Position numbers and translations under genes: made by a program
The notes under the pieces: generated by a model
Seen by the model: only the letters and a program-made list of their open reading frames with translations
Database searches by the model: none
Told to the model about the DNA's origin: nothing
In this document: piece after piece, positions 33,673 through 43,030 of the stretch
Numbering within the stretch: position 1 is the first letter of the stretch
Layout: each line of letters starts with the position of its first letter
Assembly (NCBI GenBank): GCA_003512955.1
Contig: DOTG01000037.1
Span: 1-48,723, forward strand
Length of the DNA stretch: 48,723 bases
DNA from: Marinilabiliales bacterium
GTDB lineage: Bacteria; Bacteroidota; Bacteroidia; Bacteroidales; SZUA-534
Direction of reading: 5' to 3'

Positions 33673-35580
33673 TTATTTCTTAATCAACACCAATTTTGCC
33701 GCATCGGCATTCGAAATGGTTTTGTAAAATTCGCGTACTTTTTCATAATCTTCGGGCGGGAAAATCCCTTTGGCCATTTTTAAAGAACGGATGTAGGTAA
33801 ATTTATTCCCATCAAGTGAACCTTTTGAAACATATTCTCCATAAGGTGTGGAAATCCCGATGGGTTCGGGCAAGTATTCCACAGAGTAGCTTTCAGGCAA
33901 TTCAAAAGTAAGGGTATCCATATCAAAAGTATTGGAACGCAGTTCTACCGGATATTTGCGGGAAGAAAGCTTTTCGGGAATAAAATTAAAGGCATTTAAT
34001 GGGTTTACTGGAATAAACAAACGGTTTCCATTTGTGGTTCCATACTTATTAATGGTTAATTCCAACTGGCGGGAAGCAACGGGTATAGGTTCATTATTCC
34101 TCTCAAATGAATAGTTCAAGATGGTTGAATTTGGGGTATTCAAGTCTTTGTAAAGCTCTTCTTTTTGCTCCTTTGGGCTTCGGTAAAAATAGCGGGCAAT
34201 ATTTTCATACTGCAAAGCCTTATAGGTGGTTTTACCTTTTAACTGGCAATTCCCAGCGGAATCGATGATGCAGTAATTTGTACTGAATTGGGTATTGGAA
34301 TCTCGGGTGTATTCAGGGGTTTTTACCAGTTTTCCGCCCTCTTCGGTTATCAGTAGGCAATGGCGGTTTTGAGTAAACGAACCCAAATAACCAAAGGGCT
34401 GTTTCTGGTCGGTACATTCCAACCAAATGGTGTCGCCTTTGTTAGGCACACAAAGTATTGCATGGTTAAACTGCTGCGAGGGAAATTCAACATCAATGGG
34501 CGAGGCATCTTTTCCCGCTCTAACAACTATATAATTTGATTCTATGTTTACTGCATTTAGCAATGCCCTCATATAATTTGAAAGAGCCTTGCAATCTCCA
34601 TACTTTGTTTCATCGACTAAGGATGCTTCAAAAGTCTGCCACCCGCCAATTCCTAGCTGAATACTAACATAACGGGTATTATCCTGCAAGTATTTATATA
34701 ATAATTCAATTTTATCAATATCATTGTCGATGCCCTCTACCATGGCCTGTAATTTAGAAACAGTAGCATTTGGCAAAACCTGACGATCCTTATTTAATTC
34801 CCTAACCCAACTACCAAAGGTTTTCCAATCGGACATGGAACCCCTGTACCCATCGTAGTTAAATTCATTGGTTGCAAACTTCACTTGTGGGAAAATCTGT
34901 GAATAGCCCGGTAAAAAAGGTTCTTCCTCTAAAGCATTATAATTTACAAGTTGCCATGAATAATGTGTTTTTTCATCAATAATTGTTTTTTGTCCGGGTA
35001 CAGCCATATTCAATTCTTTTGTTCGAATAGGGCAATCTGCATCTGTAATTATATTGCATACAGCATTTTGTACTGCCACATTAAAATCATAAACCGGATA
35101 CCAACCCCCTAACGAGAGTGTCTGCTTATCAATTCTTGAAAATTCTAGTTCAACCGTATATGGATATTTTTCACTATAAGGGTGATAATAAATCCTACGG
35201 TTTTCATCATATAAAGTGAAACCATCAAATGCTTTTACATCTAAAAAATCTTTTGATTTTGCTTTTTTAATTAAAACCCCTTTACTGTCGAATAACTTTA
35301 CCGAATAGTGCGATACCGAGCTATGTTTATCATAACCCTCATCGAAATACCCAAGCTTTTGGGCACTTTTATTAAAAATGGTTACTACAAATTTTTCATG
35401 CGACTCTACCCTGAGGTCGTTAATTATCACTTTGGTAACCGTATGTTCTCGGATTACTGCATCAGCATTCTTTTTTAAGGTTTCTGGAATTTCAGAAACC
35501 GGGTAATTAATTTTTTGTGCATACATGATGGTAACCACAAAAAACATTAGCATGTACGTCAGATGTATGGTTTTCATCAC
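33673..35580 (-). CDS. DUF3857 transglutaminase-like protein, catalytic residues present
   Basis: The product has 635 residues with a signal peptide (ending MYAQ near residue 21). An N-terminal DUF3857 beta domain (about 25-240) precedes a transglutaminase-like core. Its triad is visible as Cys in KYGDCKALSNYM, His in FNHAILCVP and Asp in LECTDQ. A C-terminal DUF3858-like domain ends in PPEDYEKVREFYKTI. It is exported, probably to the periplasm or outer membrane, and may cleave or cross-link proteins. It starts 6 bp after the stop of the next upstream gene, a paralogue lacking catalytic residues, so the two probably form an operon and a complex. Confidence 0.85.
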   Translation of the reverse strand: MMKTIHLTYMLMFFVVTIMYAQKINYPVSEIPETLKKNADAVIREHTVTKVIINDLRVESHEKFVVTIFNKSAQKLGYFDEGYDKHSSVSHYSVKLFDSKGVLIKKAKSKDFLDVKAFDGFTLYDENRRIYYHPYSEKYPYTVELEFSRIDKQTLSLGGWYPVYDFNVAVQNAVCNIITDADCPIRTKELNMAVPGQKTIIDEKTHYSWQLVNYNALEEEPFLPGYSQIFPQVKFATNEFNYDGYRGSMSDWKTFGSWVRELNKDRQVLPNATVSKLQAMVEGIDNDIDKIELLYKYLQDNTRYVSIQLGIGGWQTFEASLVDETKYGDCKALSNYMRALLNAVNIESNYIVVRAGKDASPIDVEFPSQQFNHAILCVPNKGDTIWLECTDQKQPFGYLGSFTQNRHCLLITEEGGKLVKTPEYTRDSNTQFSTNYCIIDSAGNCQLKGKTTYKALQYENIARYFYRSPKEQKEELYKDLNTPNSTILNYSFERNNEPIPVASRQLELTINKYGTTNGNRLFIPVNPLNAFNFIPEKLSSRKYPVELRSNTFDMDTLTFELPESYSVEYLPEPIGISTPYGEYVSKGSLDGNKFTYIRSLKMAKGIFPPEDYEKVREFYKTISNADAAKLVLIKK

Positions 35581-35586
35581 TTTTGT

Positions 35587-37605
35587 TTAGAGTTTCTTTA
35601 ATATGATTTGCTTTGCCTGCGCTGCAATCACCTGGTTGTAAAATTCTTTTAAATCGGCATACTCCTCAGGTAAAAAGGTCACTTTATTAATATCGAATTT
35701 TGAAACCACAACAATGGTATTTCCTGTTTGCTGTACTGAATACATAAAGGAGGCCGTGCGTTCCGGGAGAATCATCTTTTTTGTTTCGGGTAAGTTTTCT
35801 ACCACAAAACCATCAGGGATGGTAAAAGTGACCGTGTGAGTAGTTGAATGTGGAAAACTGTAATCGACAGGATAATCGCGCTTTTCCAGTTTAAATGGAT
35901 TGGTCGTACGTTGGCCTAACAATAAGGGGCTTATCATCCAAAGGTTCCCGGCTTTTTCGATCCAATCTTCCGATTCAAACTGGTAACTTACTAAGACTGG
36001 TTTTGGAATATCAGCTTTCCATGAAATAGAATCTAATGTCATATCAAAGGGTGAATGGTTCTTTTGGTATTCCTTTAAATAGGCTTCATCATCGGTATAG
36101 TATTTTAAGCTTACCCTCTGTTCAATGGCTGCATATCCTTCATATTTTTCATTGACAGAACCAATGAGTTTCCCTTCGGCATCAATTCCTATTTTAAATT
36201 GGTACGATTTTTTATTCGCCGCCAATGGTTTTAAATCAACCCACTCGCCGCCTTTCTCGCTGATCAATCTTCCCTGGCCGTTCAAACAGCGTTCAGGGAG
36301 AATCCCTATAGGGCAATTTTTATCGGTGGCATCTAACAAAATGTATTTATCGCTTAGCTTAACAGCAGCAATCACGTAGTTAAACTGATCGATAATTATT
36401 TGAGCCGGGTGCACAAAACCGTTTGCACGGGTGCTCAGAATCACCGGGTAGGCTTCCATGTTCAACCGCCGGAAAGCGGCCACCAACAATAAGTTAATAT
36501 CGCCGCTGCTTCCCGAGCCTTCTTTCCATGCCTTGCCCTGATCAAAGGAATAAATTGAATTCCGTCCATCCCAGTTCATTTTGCCGCGTACCAACTCAAA
36601 TACCGCGTTTACTTTAGCTTCAGGGGTAGTGTTTAGAGCTTCTACTACTGCCATTTCATCTTTTATCGCCCAACCGCCATCAATCCTGGACCCAAAATCG
36701 CTGTCTTCCAGCAGCAATTTGGCAATGGCTTCCCAGGTAGTAGTATAGTTCTTGATAGGCTGATTTGACCATTTTACATTACCTAATTCAAACTGGATTT
36801 CAGAAATATAGTTGTCGCGGCTGGTAATATATTCTTCAGTATAAAAGGCCGGAACATCTTTTGAAATAAACATATAATCGGTAACTTGATAATCAAAAGC
36901 ATAGTTCTGAAAATTTGTTTGAGTTACCCTTCCCTCTGTCCGGTTACTAACCGTTCCGGTCTGTTTCGTGGTCCGCACATTGGCAAGTTTGCTCCCAATT
37001 GGGAAAAATCCTTTTTCAAGCTGTTTGTAATAAAAATACTCAGGAACAGACACCCGGTATTCGCTGTGCAGGGTCGGTATCCCGGTTTGAAACTGCCAAT
37101 CGTCAATATCCCACGATTCTGATGTAATGGAATATTCCACTTCAATAATAGAACCTTCCTTAACGGCAGGCATCTCAAACTTCATTACATCAAAGTATTT
37201 ATTATAATCTTCTTTAAAAATCTGATCGTTATCCAATTTGGTTTTCACCACTTTCCCACCTTCCTGATTGTAAGTCACTCCTTTAAGTTTCCCAACTTTA
37301 TCGTACTTTTTACTTATTAAAAAACTACCATTGGCCCATTGGTAACCTTCTTTCTTAAAAATTTTAATACGCTGAATCCTATCAAACTGTATCTGGAACC
37401 CCTGACTTTCAGAATAGATAAAATCGGAAACGCCATAATCGCAGAATACAACAGCAGTGGCGGCAGTATCCTTTTCGTAAACAGCTAATTGCCATTCCTC
37501 ATCCGATATTTTTCCGAATTTAATGGGTTCTTTTTGTGCCTGAATCGTTGAAATAGCTACAAATAAGAATGCAATCAGGGCTAAAAACAGGTGCGTCTTT
37601 TTCAT
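35587..37605 (-). CDS. DUF3857 transglutaminase-like protein, catalytic residues replaced
   Basis: About 672 residues from the ATG at 37605, which starts a good signal peptide (MKKTHLFLALIAFLFVAISTIQAQ); an in-frame ATG 24 bp upstream is less likely. The DUF3857 domain and transglutaminase-like core match the next gene in order. The Cys position reads GSGSSGDINLLL and the His position FNYVIAAV, while the Asp (LLDATDK) stays. It is therefore probably a non-enzymatic partner or substrate-binding subunit of the downstream active paralogue, which follows after 6 bp. Similar inactive members are common in Bacteroidota. CAAATCTA (37657-37664) reads as TAGATTTG on the minus strand and could be its -7 element. 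Confidence 0.82.
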   Translation of the reverse strand: MKKTHLFLALIAFLFVAISTIQAQKEPIKFGKISDEEWQLAVYEKDTAATAVVFCDYGVSDFIYSESQGFQIQFDRIQRIKIFKKEGYQWANGSFLISKKYDKVGKLKGVTYNQEGGKVVKTKLDNDQIFKEDYNKYFDVMKFEMPAVKEGSIIEVEYSITSESWDIDDWQFQTGIPTLHSEYRVSVPEYFYYKQLEKGFFPIGSKLANVRTTKQTGTVSNRTEGRVTQTNFQNYAFDYQVTDYMFISKDVPAFYTEEYITSRDNYISEIQFELGNVKWSNQPIKNYTTTWEAIAKLLLEDSDFGSRIDGGWAIKDEMAVVEALNTTPEAKVNAVFELVRGKMNWDGRNSIYSFDQGKAWKEGSGSSGDINLLLVAAFRRLNMEAYPVILSTRANGFVHPAQIIIDQFNYVIAAVKLSDKYILLDATDKNCPIGILPERCLNGQGRLISEKGGEWVDLKPLAANKKSYQFKIGIDAEGKLIGSVNEKYEGYAAIEQRVSLKYYTDDEAYLKEYQKNHSPFDMTLDSISWKADIPKPVLVSYQFESEDWIEKAGNLWMISPLLLGQRTTNPFKLEKRDYPVDYSFPHSTTHTVTFTIPDGFVVENLPETKKMILPERTASFMYSVQQTGNTIVVVSKFDINKVTFLPEEYADLKEFYNQVIAAQAKQIILKKL

Positions 37606-37656
37606 GGTGAAAATTATTAAATTTAACAATAAGTTGGTATTGAGTTATCTACCCCG

Positions 37657-37664
37657 CAAATCTA
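37657..37664 (-). promoter_or_regulatory. -7 element of the DUF3857 gene pair
   Basis: TAGATTTG on the minus strand is an exact TAnnTTTG, about 52 bp before the ATG at 37605. The -33 match is poor. Confidence 0.4.
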
Positions 37665-37713
37665 TAATATAATTATGATTTGGAAAATAGAATCCTCCAA
37701 TTTAGAAAGAATA

Positions 37714-37743
37714 TTGATAAATCCGGCTAAATGTCGTAATTTG
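37714..37743 (+). promoter_or_regulatory. Promoter of the saccharopine-dehydrogenase-family gene
   Basis: TTG (37714-37716), a 19-bp spacer and GTAATTTG (37736-37743). The ATG follows 19 bp later. Confidence 0.5.
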
Positions 37744-37762
37744 TAGCAAATTCAGTACAACC

Positions 37763-38893
37763 ATGAGTAAAAAAATCATCATCCTGGGGGGCGGTTTGGT
37801 TGGAAGTACCATTGCCGTTGAACTAAGCAAACAGTACACTGTTACGGTTGTTGACATTGACCAGAAAACACTCGATAAACTTAAACGGTGTTTTGGAATT
37901 GATGTGAACCGATGCGATGTAACCGACCGCAAAAAACTCGAAAAAATTTTAACCGATGCCGATTTGGTGGTAGGTGCTGTGCCAGGCCACCTCGGATTTG
38001 AACTTATTAAAAAGGTGATCGATTGTGGTAAAAACATGGTGGATATTTCATTCTTCCCTGAAGACCCCTTTGAACTTCACGAAAGGGCAAAGCAGAAAAA
38101 AGTAACCGTTGCCATTGATTGCGGGATTGCCCCGGGTGTATCGAACATGATTGTAGGTTACCACAATGCCAGCATGAAGGTTGATAAATATGAATGTATG
38201 GTTGGCGGTTTACCTTTTATCAGGGAATGGCCCTGGGAATACAAGGCCGTATTTTCACCGTCCGATGTGATTGAGGAATATGTGCGGCCTGCCCGTTTTG
38301 TAGAAAATGGCCAGCAAATTACAAAACTGGCACTGAGCGATCCGGAATTGGTGGAGTTTAAAAAAATAGGTACGCTCGAAGCATGGAATTCCGATGGACT
38401 CCGGACATTACTCAAAACAACCCATGTTCCCAACATGATTGAAAAGACCCTCCGTTATCCGGGAACCATTGAGTATTTAAAGGTGCTCCGCGAAAGCGGT
38501 TTTTTCTCACACCAAGAAATTGAAGTTAAAGGAATGAAGGTAAAACCTATTGACGTTACCACCCAGTTGCTGCTTCCGCTTTGGGAATTGAAACATGGCG
38601 AAGAAGATTTTACCATCATGAAGGCCAGCGTGTATGGGAGCCTTAACCATGTCCCTGTTGGATATGAGTACCTGATTTACGACCAATTCGATGCCAAATC
38701 GGGTATCCATAGCATGGCACGGACTACAGGCTACACTTGTACGGCCGTTTGTGATTTGTTTTTGAATACCCCGATAGAGAAAAAAGGATTGTTGCCTCCG
38801 GAAGAAATCGCCGCTCATAAAGAATCGTTTGTTAAGATAATGAACCACCTGGAAAGCCATGGTATTGAGGTTACAGTAACAAGGTTGTATTAA
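37763..38893 (+). CDS. Saccharopine dehydrogenase-family NAD(P)-dependent oxidoreductase
   Basis: The product has 376 residues and is cytoplasmic. The N-terminal Rossmann fold has the dinucleotide motif GGGLVGSTIA followed by VVDID, and NRCDVTD supplies the usual second strand. The middle has IDCGIAPGVSNMIVGYH and GGLPFIREWPWEYKAVFSP, both typical of the saccharopine/lysine-6-dehydrogenase branch. The likely reaction is oxidation or reduction of an amino-acid-derived C-N bond. Whether it acts on lysine, saccharopine or a polyamine precursor cannot be told. It stands alone, divergent from the DUF3857 pair. Confidence 0.82.
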   Translation: MSKKIIILGGGLVGSTIAVELSKQYTVTVVDIDQKTLDKLKRCFGIDVNRCDVTDRKKLEKILTDADLVVGAVPGHLGFELIKKVIDCGKNMVDISFFPEDPFELHERAKQKKVTVAIDCGIAPGVSNMIVGYHNASMKVDKYECMVGGLPFIREWPWEYKAVFSPSDVIEEYVRPARFVENGQQITKLALSDPELVEFKKIGTLEAWNSDGLRTLLKTTHVPNMIEKTLRYPGTIEYLKVLRESGFFSHQEIEVKGMKVKPIDVTTQLLLPLWELKHGEEDFTIMKASVYGSLNHVPVGYEYLIYDQFDAKSGIHSMARTTGYTCTAVCDLFLNTPIEKKGLLPPEEIAAHKESFVKIMNHLESHGIEVTVTRLY

Positions 38894-38903
38894 GCGATAG
38901 TTT

Positions 38904-38995
38904 GTTACGGGTTACGGGTTACAGGTTGTGTGTTACAGGTTGGTTTTTTTCTACTTGTCCCCTTGTTATTCTGTAATCCTGTTCCCTTGTAACCC
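38904..38995. repeat. GTTACGG-type tandem and inverted repeats
   Basis: GTTACGG, GTTACGG and GTTACAGG follow one another (38904-38925), with TTACAGG again at 38933. The arm GGGTTACA (38916-38923) pairs with TGTAACCC (38988-38995), and a 7-T run lies between. It is a slippage-prone stretch that may fold and serve as a terminator for the preceding gene. Confidence 0.5.
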
Positions 38996-39028
38996 TGTAT
39001 GCCTGCAACCTTTCTTGTTTAAAAAATA

Positions 39029-39036
39029 TATATTTG
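39029..39036 (+). promoter_or_regulatory. -7 promoter element of the fRMsr gene
   Basis: TATATTTG is an exact TAnnTTTG, 17 bp before the ATG. A CTTG lies closer than the usual -33 spacing. Confidence 0.45.
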
Positions 39037-39053
39037 CATAAAATTTCAGAAGA

Positions 39054-39518
39054 ATGGAAGCAGCAAAAAAAGCAGGTAGGTACGATAGGCTGTACCAACA
39101 ATTGGCCGAACTTATGAAAAAAAGCAACGATCCTTCAGCAAGGATGAGTAGTGTTGCGGCCGTGTTACACCACAAGATGCCCGGTTTTTTTTGGACAGGT
39201 TTTTATTTACTCACAGATGATGGTCGCTTAGTTGTCCGCACCTATCAAGGCCCGGTGGCTTGTATGGAATTAAAAAAGGGCGCCGGTGTTTGCTGGGCCG
39301 GCATCAACCAACAAAAAACCATTGTAGTCCCTGACGTGGAGCAATTCCCGGGTCATATAGCCTGCGATTCCCGATCAAAATCCGAAATAGTGGTTCCTGT
39401 AAAAGATTCCCACGGGAATGTTATTGGCGTTTTGGATGTGGATAGTGACAAACTAAATACTTTCGACCAAACCGATGCAGAAAGTCTGGAACGGATTGTT
39501 TCTTTAATTTTCAATTAA
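39054..39518 (+). CDS. msrC: Free methionine-(R)-sulfoxide reductase (GAF domain)
   Basis: The product has 154 residues, a single GAF domain of the fRMsr type. FFWTGFYLL and GPVACMELKKGAGVCWA precede VVPDVEQFPGHIACDSRSKSEIVVPV and GVLDVDSDKLNTFDQTD. The three Cys in VACME, GVCWA and HIACD are at the positions used for catalysis and resolution in the family, which separates it from ordinary GAF sensors. It reduces free Met-R-sulfoxide with thioredoxin as electron donor; trxA is in the same window but not adjacent. It is convergent with the sensor-kinase-like gene. Confidence 0.88.
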   Translation: MEAAKKAGRYDRLYQQLAELMKKSNDPSARMSSVAAVLHHKMPGFFWTGFYLLTDDGRLVVRTYQGPVACMELKKGAGVCWAGINQQKTIVVPDVEQFPGHIACDSRSKSEIVVPVKDSHGNVIGVLDVDSDKLNTFDQTDAESLERIVSLIFN

Positions 39519-39525
39519 ACTCCGT

Positions 39526-41679
39526 CTAATTTTTTGCTAGTGGCAAAAGAACGGAAACCTTAGTTCCCAAGGCAATGGAACTTTCAATGGATAAGCTTCC
39601 AAAATTACGTTCAATAAACGTTTTGGCCAGCAACAATCCCAGTCCTCCACCCTTTTCGCCATGTGTTCCGGTCGATTCATAGCTCTTCCCGGCCGAAAAT
39701 ATCCGGTTCAGTTGTTCGCGGGTAATACCAATACCAACATCAGAAATAGTTATCAAGATAAAAGCTCCCTCCAGCTTGACACGGATTACAATTTCACTTT
39801 CATTGGTTGAGAATTTTATGGCATTGTCGATGAGGTTCCGCAGAGCCACTTCAATAAGCTTGACATCAAAATATCCTGCTAAGGATTGTTCTGCATGAAA
39901 GCGGACCGTAATCCGTTTTGAAGTAGTTCTGGGGCGCTGAAAACGCAAAATATCGTCAATCAACTCATTGACAAGAACATTTTGCGCCTCAATTTCTATC
40001 TTTTCCAATTGGTTCCGCGACCAGAATAACAAATTCTCCAGAAGGTTAAACGACAGCACCAGCGATTCCTCATCAACAATCCCGTTGGAAGTTCTTTGAA
40101 GACCTTCTACTTTCTTGTCAAGGTTGTTTAACAGGTACTCAATGGTACGTACGGGCTCGTAGATATTCTGCGTGGTAATGGTAAAATACCTGTTGGTATT
40201 CTTTTCAATCAAATCCAATTGACCTTTCAAATTAAGCAGGTATTGCCTTTGCCTATTGATTTTATGCTGCCTGTTTTCGATAATTTTTTTGTTTTGCCGC
40301 AGTCTCCTAACTGAAGCTATCAGGTAAGATGAGGTTCCGGCCAAACTAACCAGCAGTGCTATTATAAAAGCCAACTTCCATGTTTGCTTAGCTTGGCGTT
40401 CGCGCATGATTGAATTTAACAACTCCATATTTCTGGTTTCATGCTCTTGAACCGATTCGTTGAGTTTTTCGTCGAATTTCTGGTATTTTAAATTATAAAA
40501 ATCGGTAAGTAGGTTCTTCTCCAGCAGGTATTGCTGTGTTTGATATTGATACGCTAATTTATAATTGCCTGTATGCATGTGATGGGCAGCCGACTTTTCA
40601 AATAGTTTCAGCCTGAATCCATTAAGTTTCAATGCCTCAGCAATACTCAGTGCTATTTTATAATTTTGTGTGGCTTTGTCATTTTGCTGAGTCTGATCAT
40701 ACAAGTCACCAAGTAAAATCAACAATTCAATTTGCAAAACCTGCTCTTGTTGTTTCAATCCTAACTGGTATGCTTCGTTAAGAAAAACAGAAGCTTCATG
40801 GTATTGTTGATTGCTCAGATATACATGCCCAAGCTGCCTCAACACATGGGCTAATTGTAGGGGATTCCCATTTTTCCTGAAATATTCCTGCGCGTTCCAT
40901 GTAAGCTTGGCAGCCTGATCAAAGTTTCCCATTTTTTGGTAAACATTGCCTTTTAAAAATTCAATCCAAGCAATTCCTTCCGAACGATTCAACTTTTGGT
41001 AGGCTCTTTTCGCTTTTTCAAAGAAATCCAGTGCCACTGGGAAATTGCCCGATTTTTCGTATAACATTCCCATCTTTTGATATACCTCAATCATTTTCAG
41101 CGTATCCTTTTGGGATTTAAATTGTTCGATGGCCATTTGAAAATTCACCAGCCCTTCGGCATAGAATTCCATTTCACCGGAAATAATCCCCATCTCGATC
41201 AGGACATCACCCTGCAAGGATTTATTGGAAGAGCTTTTTGCATATTCGTCGGCCAACTTAATCACCTCAGCCGATTTAAAGGCTTGACCTTGCTCGCGGA
41301 ATACTTTGGAAAGCCTGGTATGCACCCTACATAAGAAATCAAGATCAGTTATCGAAAAATCATCCATAGCCTGGTTGTAAAAAAATCCGGCACTGTCGTA
41401 ATTGCGGATGGCCAAATAATAATTTCCCCACTGGTAATCAATTTCGTGCTTTAATGCTTCAAGTTTATTCGATTGATAAAACACCTCTGCTTCATGCAAC
41501 AAATAAAAGACTACGCGGGGGTTTACGGTTGAATTTATATCGCAGTATTGAAGCCAACAGGAGAGTTTTTCAGCAGGCAAAAGTCTGTTCCCTTCATCGG
41601 CACAGAGTGTATCTGTTTTTACCTCAGCATTGACAAAGGCCGCGATAAATAAGGGTATGATGACTAAAAACCTGTACAC
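39526..41679 (-). CDS. TPR-containing histidine-kinase-like protein lacking the phospho-acceptor His
   Basis: The product has 717 residues: signal sequence (about 1-18), a periplasmic array of TPR helices (about 80-400, for example AKLTWNAQEYFRKNGNPLQLAH), a transmembrane helix (about 430-450, FIIALLVSLAGTSSYLIASV), a coiled coil, a HisKA-like helix pair and a HATPase domain with N-box NLIDNAIKFS, G1 SDVGIGIT and G2 GGGLGLLLAK. In related Bacteroidetes kinases the dimerisation helix reads xxAHDLRxP. Here the aligned segment is TTQNIYEP, so Gln replaces His. The ATP-binding domain seems complete. It may regulate a partner kinase or bind ATP only; no response regulator gene is adjacent. The His loss is from my alignment by eye. 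Confidence 0.75.
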   Translation of the reverse strand: MYRFLVIIPLFIAAFVNAEVKTDTLCADEGNRLLPAEKLSCWLQYCDINSTVNPRVVFYLLHEAEVFYQSNKLEALKHEIDYQWGNYYLAIRNYDSAGFFYNQAMDDFSITDLDFLCRVHTRLSKVFREQGQAFKSAEVIKLADEYAKSSSNKSLQGDVLIEMGIISGEMEFYAEGLVNFQMAIEQFKSQKDTLKMIEVYQKMGMLYEKSGNFPVALDFFEKAKRAYQKLNRSEGIAWIEFLKGNVYQKMGNFDQAAKLTWNAQEYFRKNGNPLQLAHVLRQLGHVYLSNQQYHEASVFLNEAYQLGLKQQEQVLQIELLILLGDLYDQTQQNDKATQNYKIALSIAEALKLNGFRLKLFEKSAAHHMHTGNYKLAYQYQTQQYLLEKNLLTDFYNLKYQKFDEKLNESVQEHETRNMELLNSIMRERQAKQTWKLAFIIALLVSLAGTSSYLIASVRRLRQNKKIIENRQHKINRQRQYLLNLKGQLDLIEKNTNRYFTITTQNIYEPVRTIEYLLNNLDKKVEGLQRTSNGIVDEESLVLSFNLLENLLFWSRNQLEKIEIEAQNVLVNELIDDILRFQRPRTTSKRITVRFHAEQSLAGYFDVKLIEVALRNLIDNAIKFSTNESEIVIRVKLEGAFILITISDVGIGITREQLNRIFSAGKSYESTGTHGEKGGGLGLLLAKTFIERNFGSLSIESSIALGTKVSVLLPLAKN

Positions 41680-41805
41680 CTGAACTACTAATTATCGGTA
41701 ATTACTTTAAACACACCAAAGTAATGATAATTTACCAAGTCTTTGTAATAGAGTTTAAAAAAATGAGAGCAAATGTGGATAAAAATGTTCATGAGAAATG
41801 CCCGA

Positions 41806-42420
41806 TCAATTTAACAGGCCAAATAAAACTGCACCATGAGCAAAAAAACGGACAATTCTAGCAATCCCCAATAATAAAAAAATCTTAAAAGGAAAATTTA
41901 ACATGCCGGAAAGGACACAAACAATGCTGTATGGGATGGGGAAAAGTGCTGCAAATAATATAAAAACAGCCCCCCAACGGCGGATTTTAATAATATGGAC
42001 TTTATATCGTTTTGTAATGTAACTATTAACTTTAGGAATAGACCCAACCCATTTCCCCCAAATATAGGAGATAACACCGCCGATGTATGAAATAATGGCT
42101 AAAAGCGAAATTATCAACCATGGATCATTAAATTTTCGCGCCCAAATAATAAAGAAATCCGGAGGAATAAGCCCAAAAACTGATTCAGATAGCGTAAATA
42201 TTAAAAATACAACCCAGTCTTTAATCTGCTGAAATACAGAATCAAATATAGTATCAAGATCAATTATCCACTTCTCAAGTACCAAAAAAACAATCACAAT
42301 TGCCAATAAAGCAGCTACTACCTTGACGGTATTTTTTAATAAAAACGTATAAAAACCCGTACGCAAATAATATCGGTGACGGCGGAGCATAAGGGTATAA
42401 TCAAAGAAATTGGAACTCAT
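41806..42420 (-). CDS. VTT/DedA-like membrane protein
   Basis: About 204 residues from the ATG at 42420; a GTG two codons upstream is possible. Hydrophobic segments include VVAALLAIVIVFLVLEKW, LIISLLAIISYIGGVISYIWGKWVG and AVFILFAALFPIPYSIVCVLSGM. The order, with a Gly-rich middle helix and RWGAVFILFAALFPIPYS, is that of the VTT (DedA/YqaA/TMEM41-type) family, which moves or flips lipids. The DedA catalytic-type acidic residues were not clearly identified. It has no operon partner. Next to it is a 600-bp non-coding region. Confidence 0.65.
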   Translation of the reverse strand: MSSNFFDYTLMLRRHRYYLRTGFYTFLLKNTVKVVAALLAIVIVFLVLEKWIIDLDTIFDSVFQQIKDWVVFLIFTLSESVFGLIPPDFFIIWARKFNDPWLIISLLAIISYIGGVISYIWGKWVGSIPKVNSYITKRYKVHIIKIRRWGAVFILFAALFPIPYSIVCVLSGMLNFPFKIFLLLGIARIVRFFAHGAVLFGLLN

Positions 42421-42679
42421 AAGCACATTTTAGGCATTAAAATTAGGTAATTTTCTCCGTCAACTACATTACTTCTATCAACGGGAACGCAACTGTCGCC
42501 AAAAAATTACAAACACCGATGAAACGAATACTGTGCCAGAAGTGTTAACTGACAATTTGTGCCAATTTGACGATCCTAAAATTTTGGATGGCAAATAGAA
42601 CGGGTTCTATGTCGAATACTGTGGGTAATGTTTTTACTGCAAGCTTTTCAAAACTATCCAATAAAAATGCCTGCATTTG

Positions 42680-42866
42680 AAATCCTGAAAGGATTTAATG
42701 TGAATAGCCCCGTATGGCAATGCGGGGTGTGGTATCAGGGATGAACCCTTTCCGGGTTCAATTTAATTGTTTCCAATTATTTGACCCACTTCGGGTCAAT
42801 ATTTTATTTATGGTAAATGCCACGGGTTGCAACCCGTGGTTATTAAACTTCAACTCCTTCGGAGTT
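42680..42866. repeat. Array of six short hairpins (dispersed-repeat-like element)
   Basis: Inverted repeats follow in close order: AAATCCT-gaa-AGGATTT (42680-42696); a CCCCGTAT/ATGCGGGG-type stem (42708-42727); TGAACCC-5 nt-GGGTTCA (42742-42760); TTGACCC-5 nt-GGGTCAA (42781-42799); the perfect palindrome CCACGGGTTGCAACCCGTGG (42820-42839); and AACTCC-ttc-GGAGTT (42852-42866). The stems differ in sequence but share C-run/G-run arms. No open frame of note crosses it. The rest of 42,421-43,030 is non-coding and AT-rich with nothing recognisable. It looks like a structured repeat that might occur elsewhere in the genome; it could form RNA stems if transcribed. Confidence 0.7.
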
Positions 42867-43030
42867 TTTCATCTGTCCCTAAGTGAATGATAATCTGCTA
42901 TACGTTGAAAATATAAACAAAAATATTACGTGATAATTTCCAATAAGATATGTTTTGTCTCGTGTCTTATGTCTAAAAATATACCGATCTATTGTCTTTA
43001 AGGAACCTTTTTTTAATGGATGTTACCCTA

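Noticed and set aside
42680..42866. CRISPR array
   Set aside because: The inverted repeats differ in sequence and there are no identical direct repeats with spacers, nor any cas gene.
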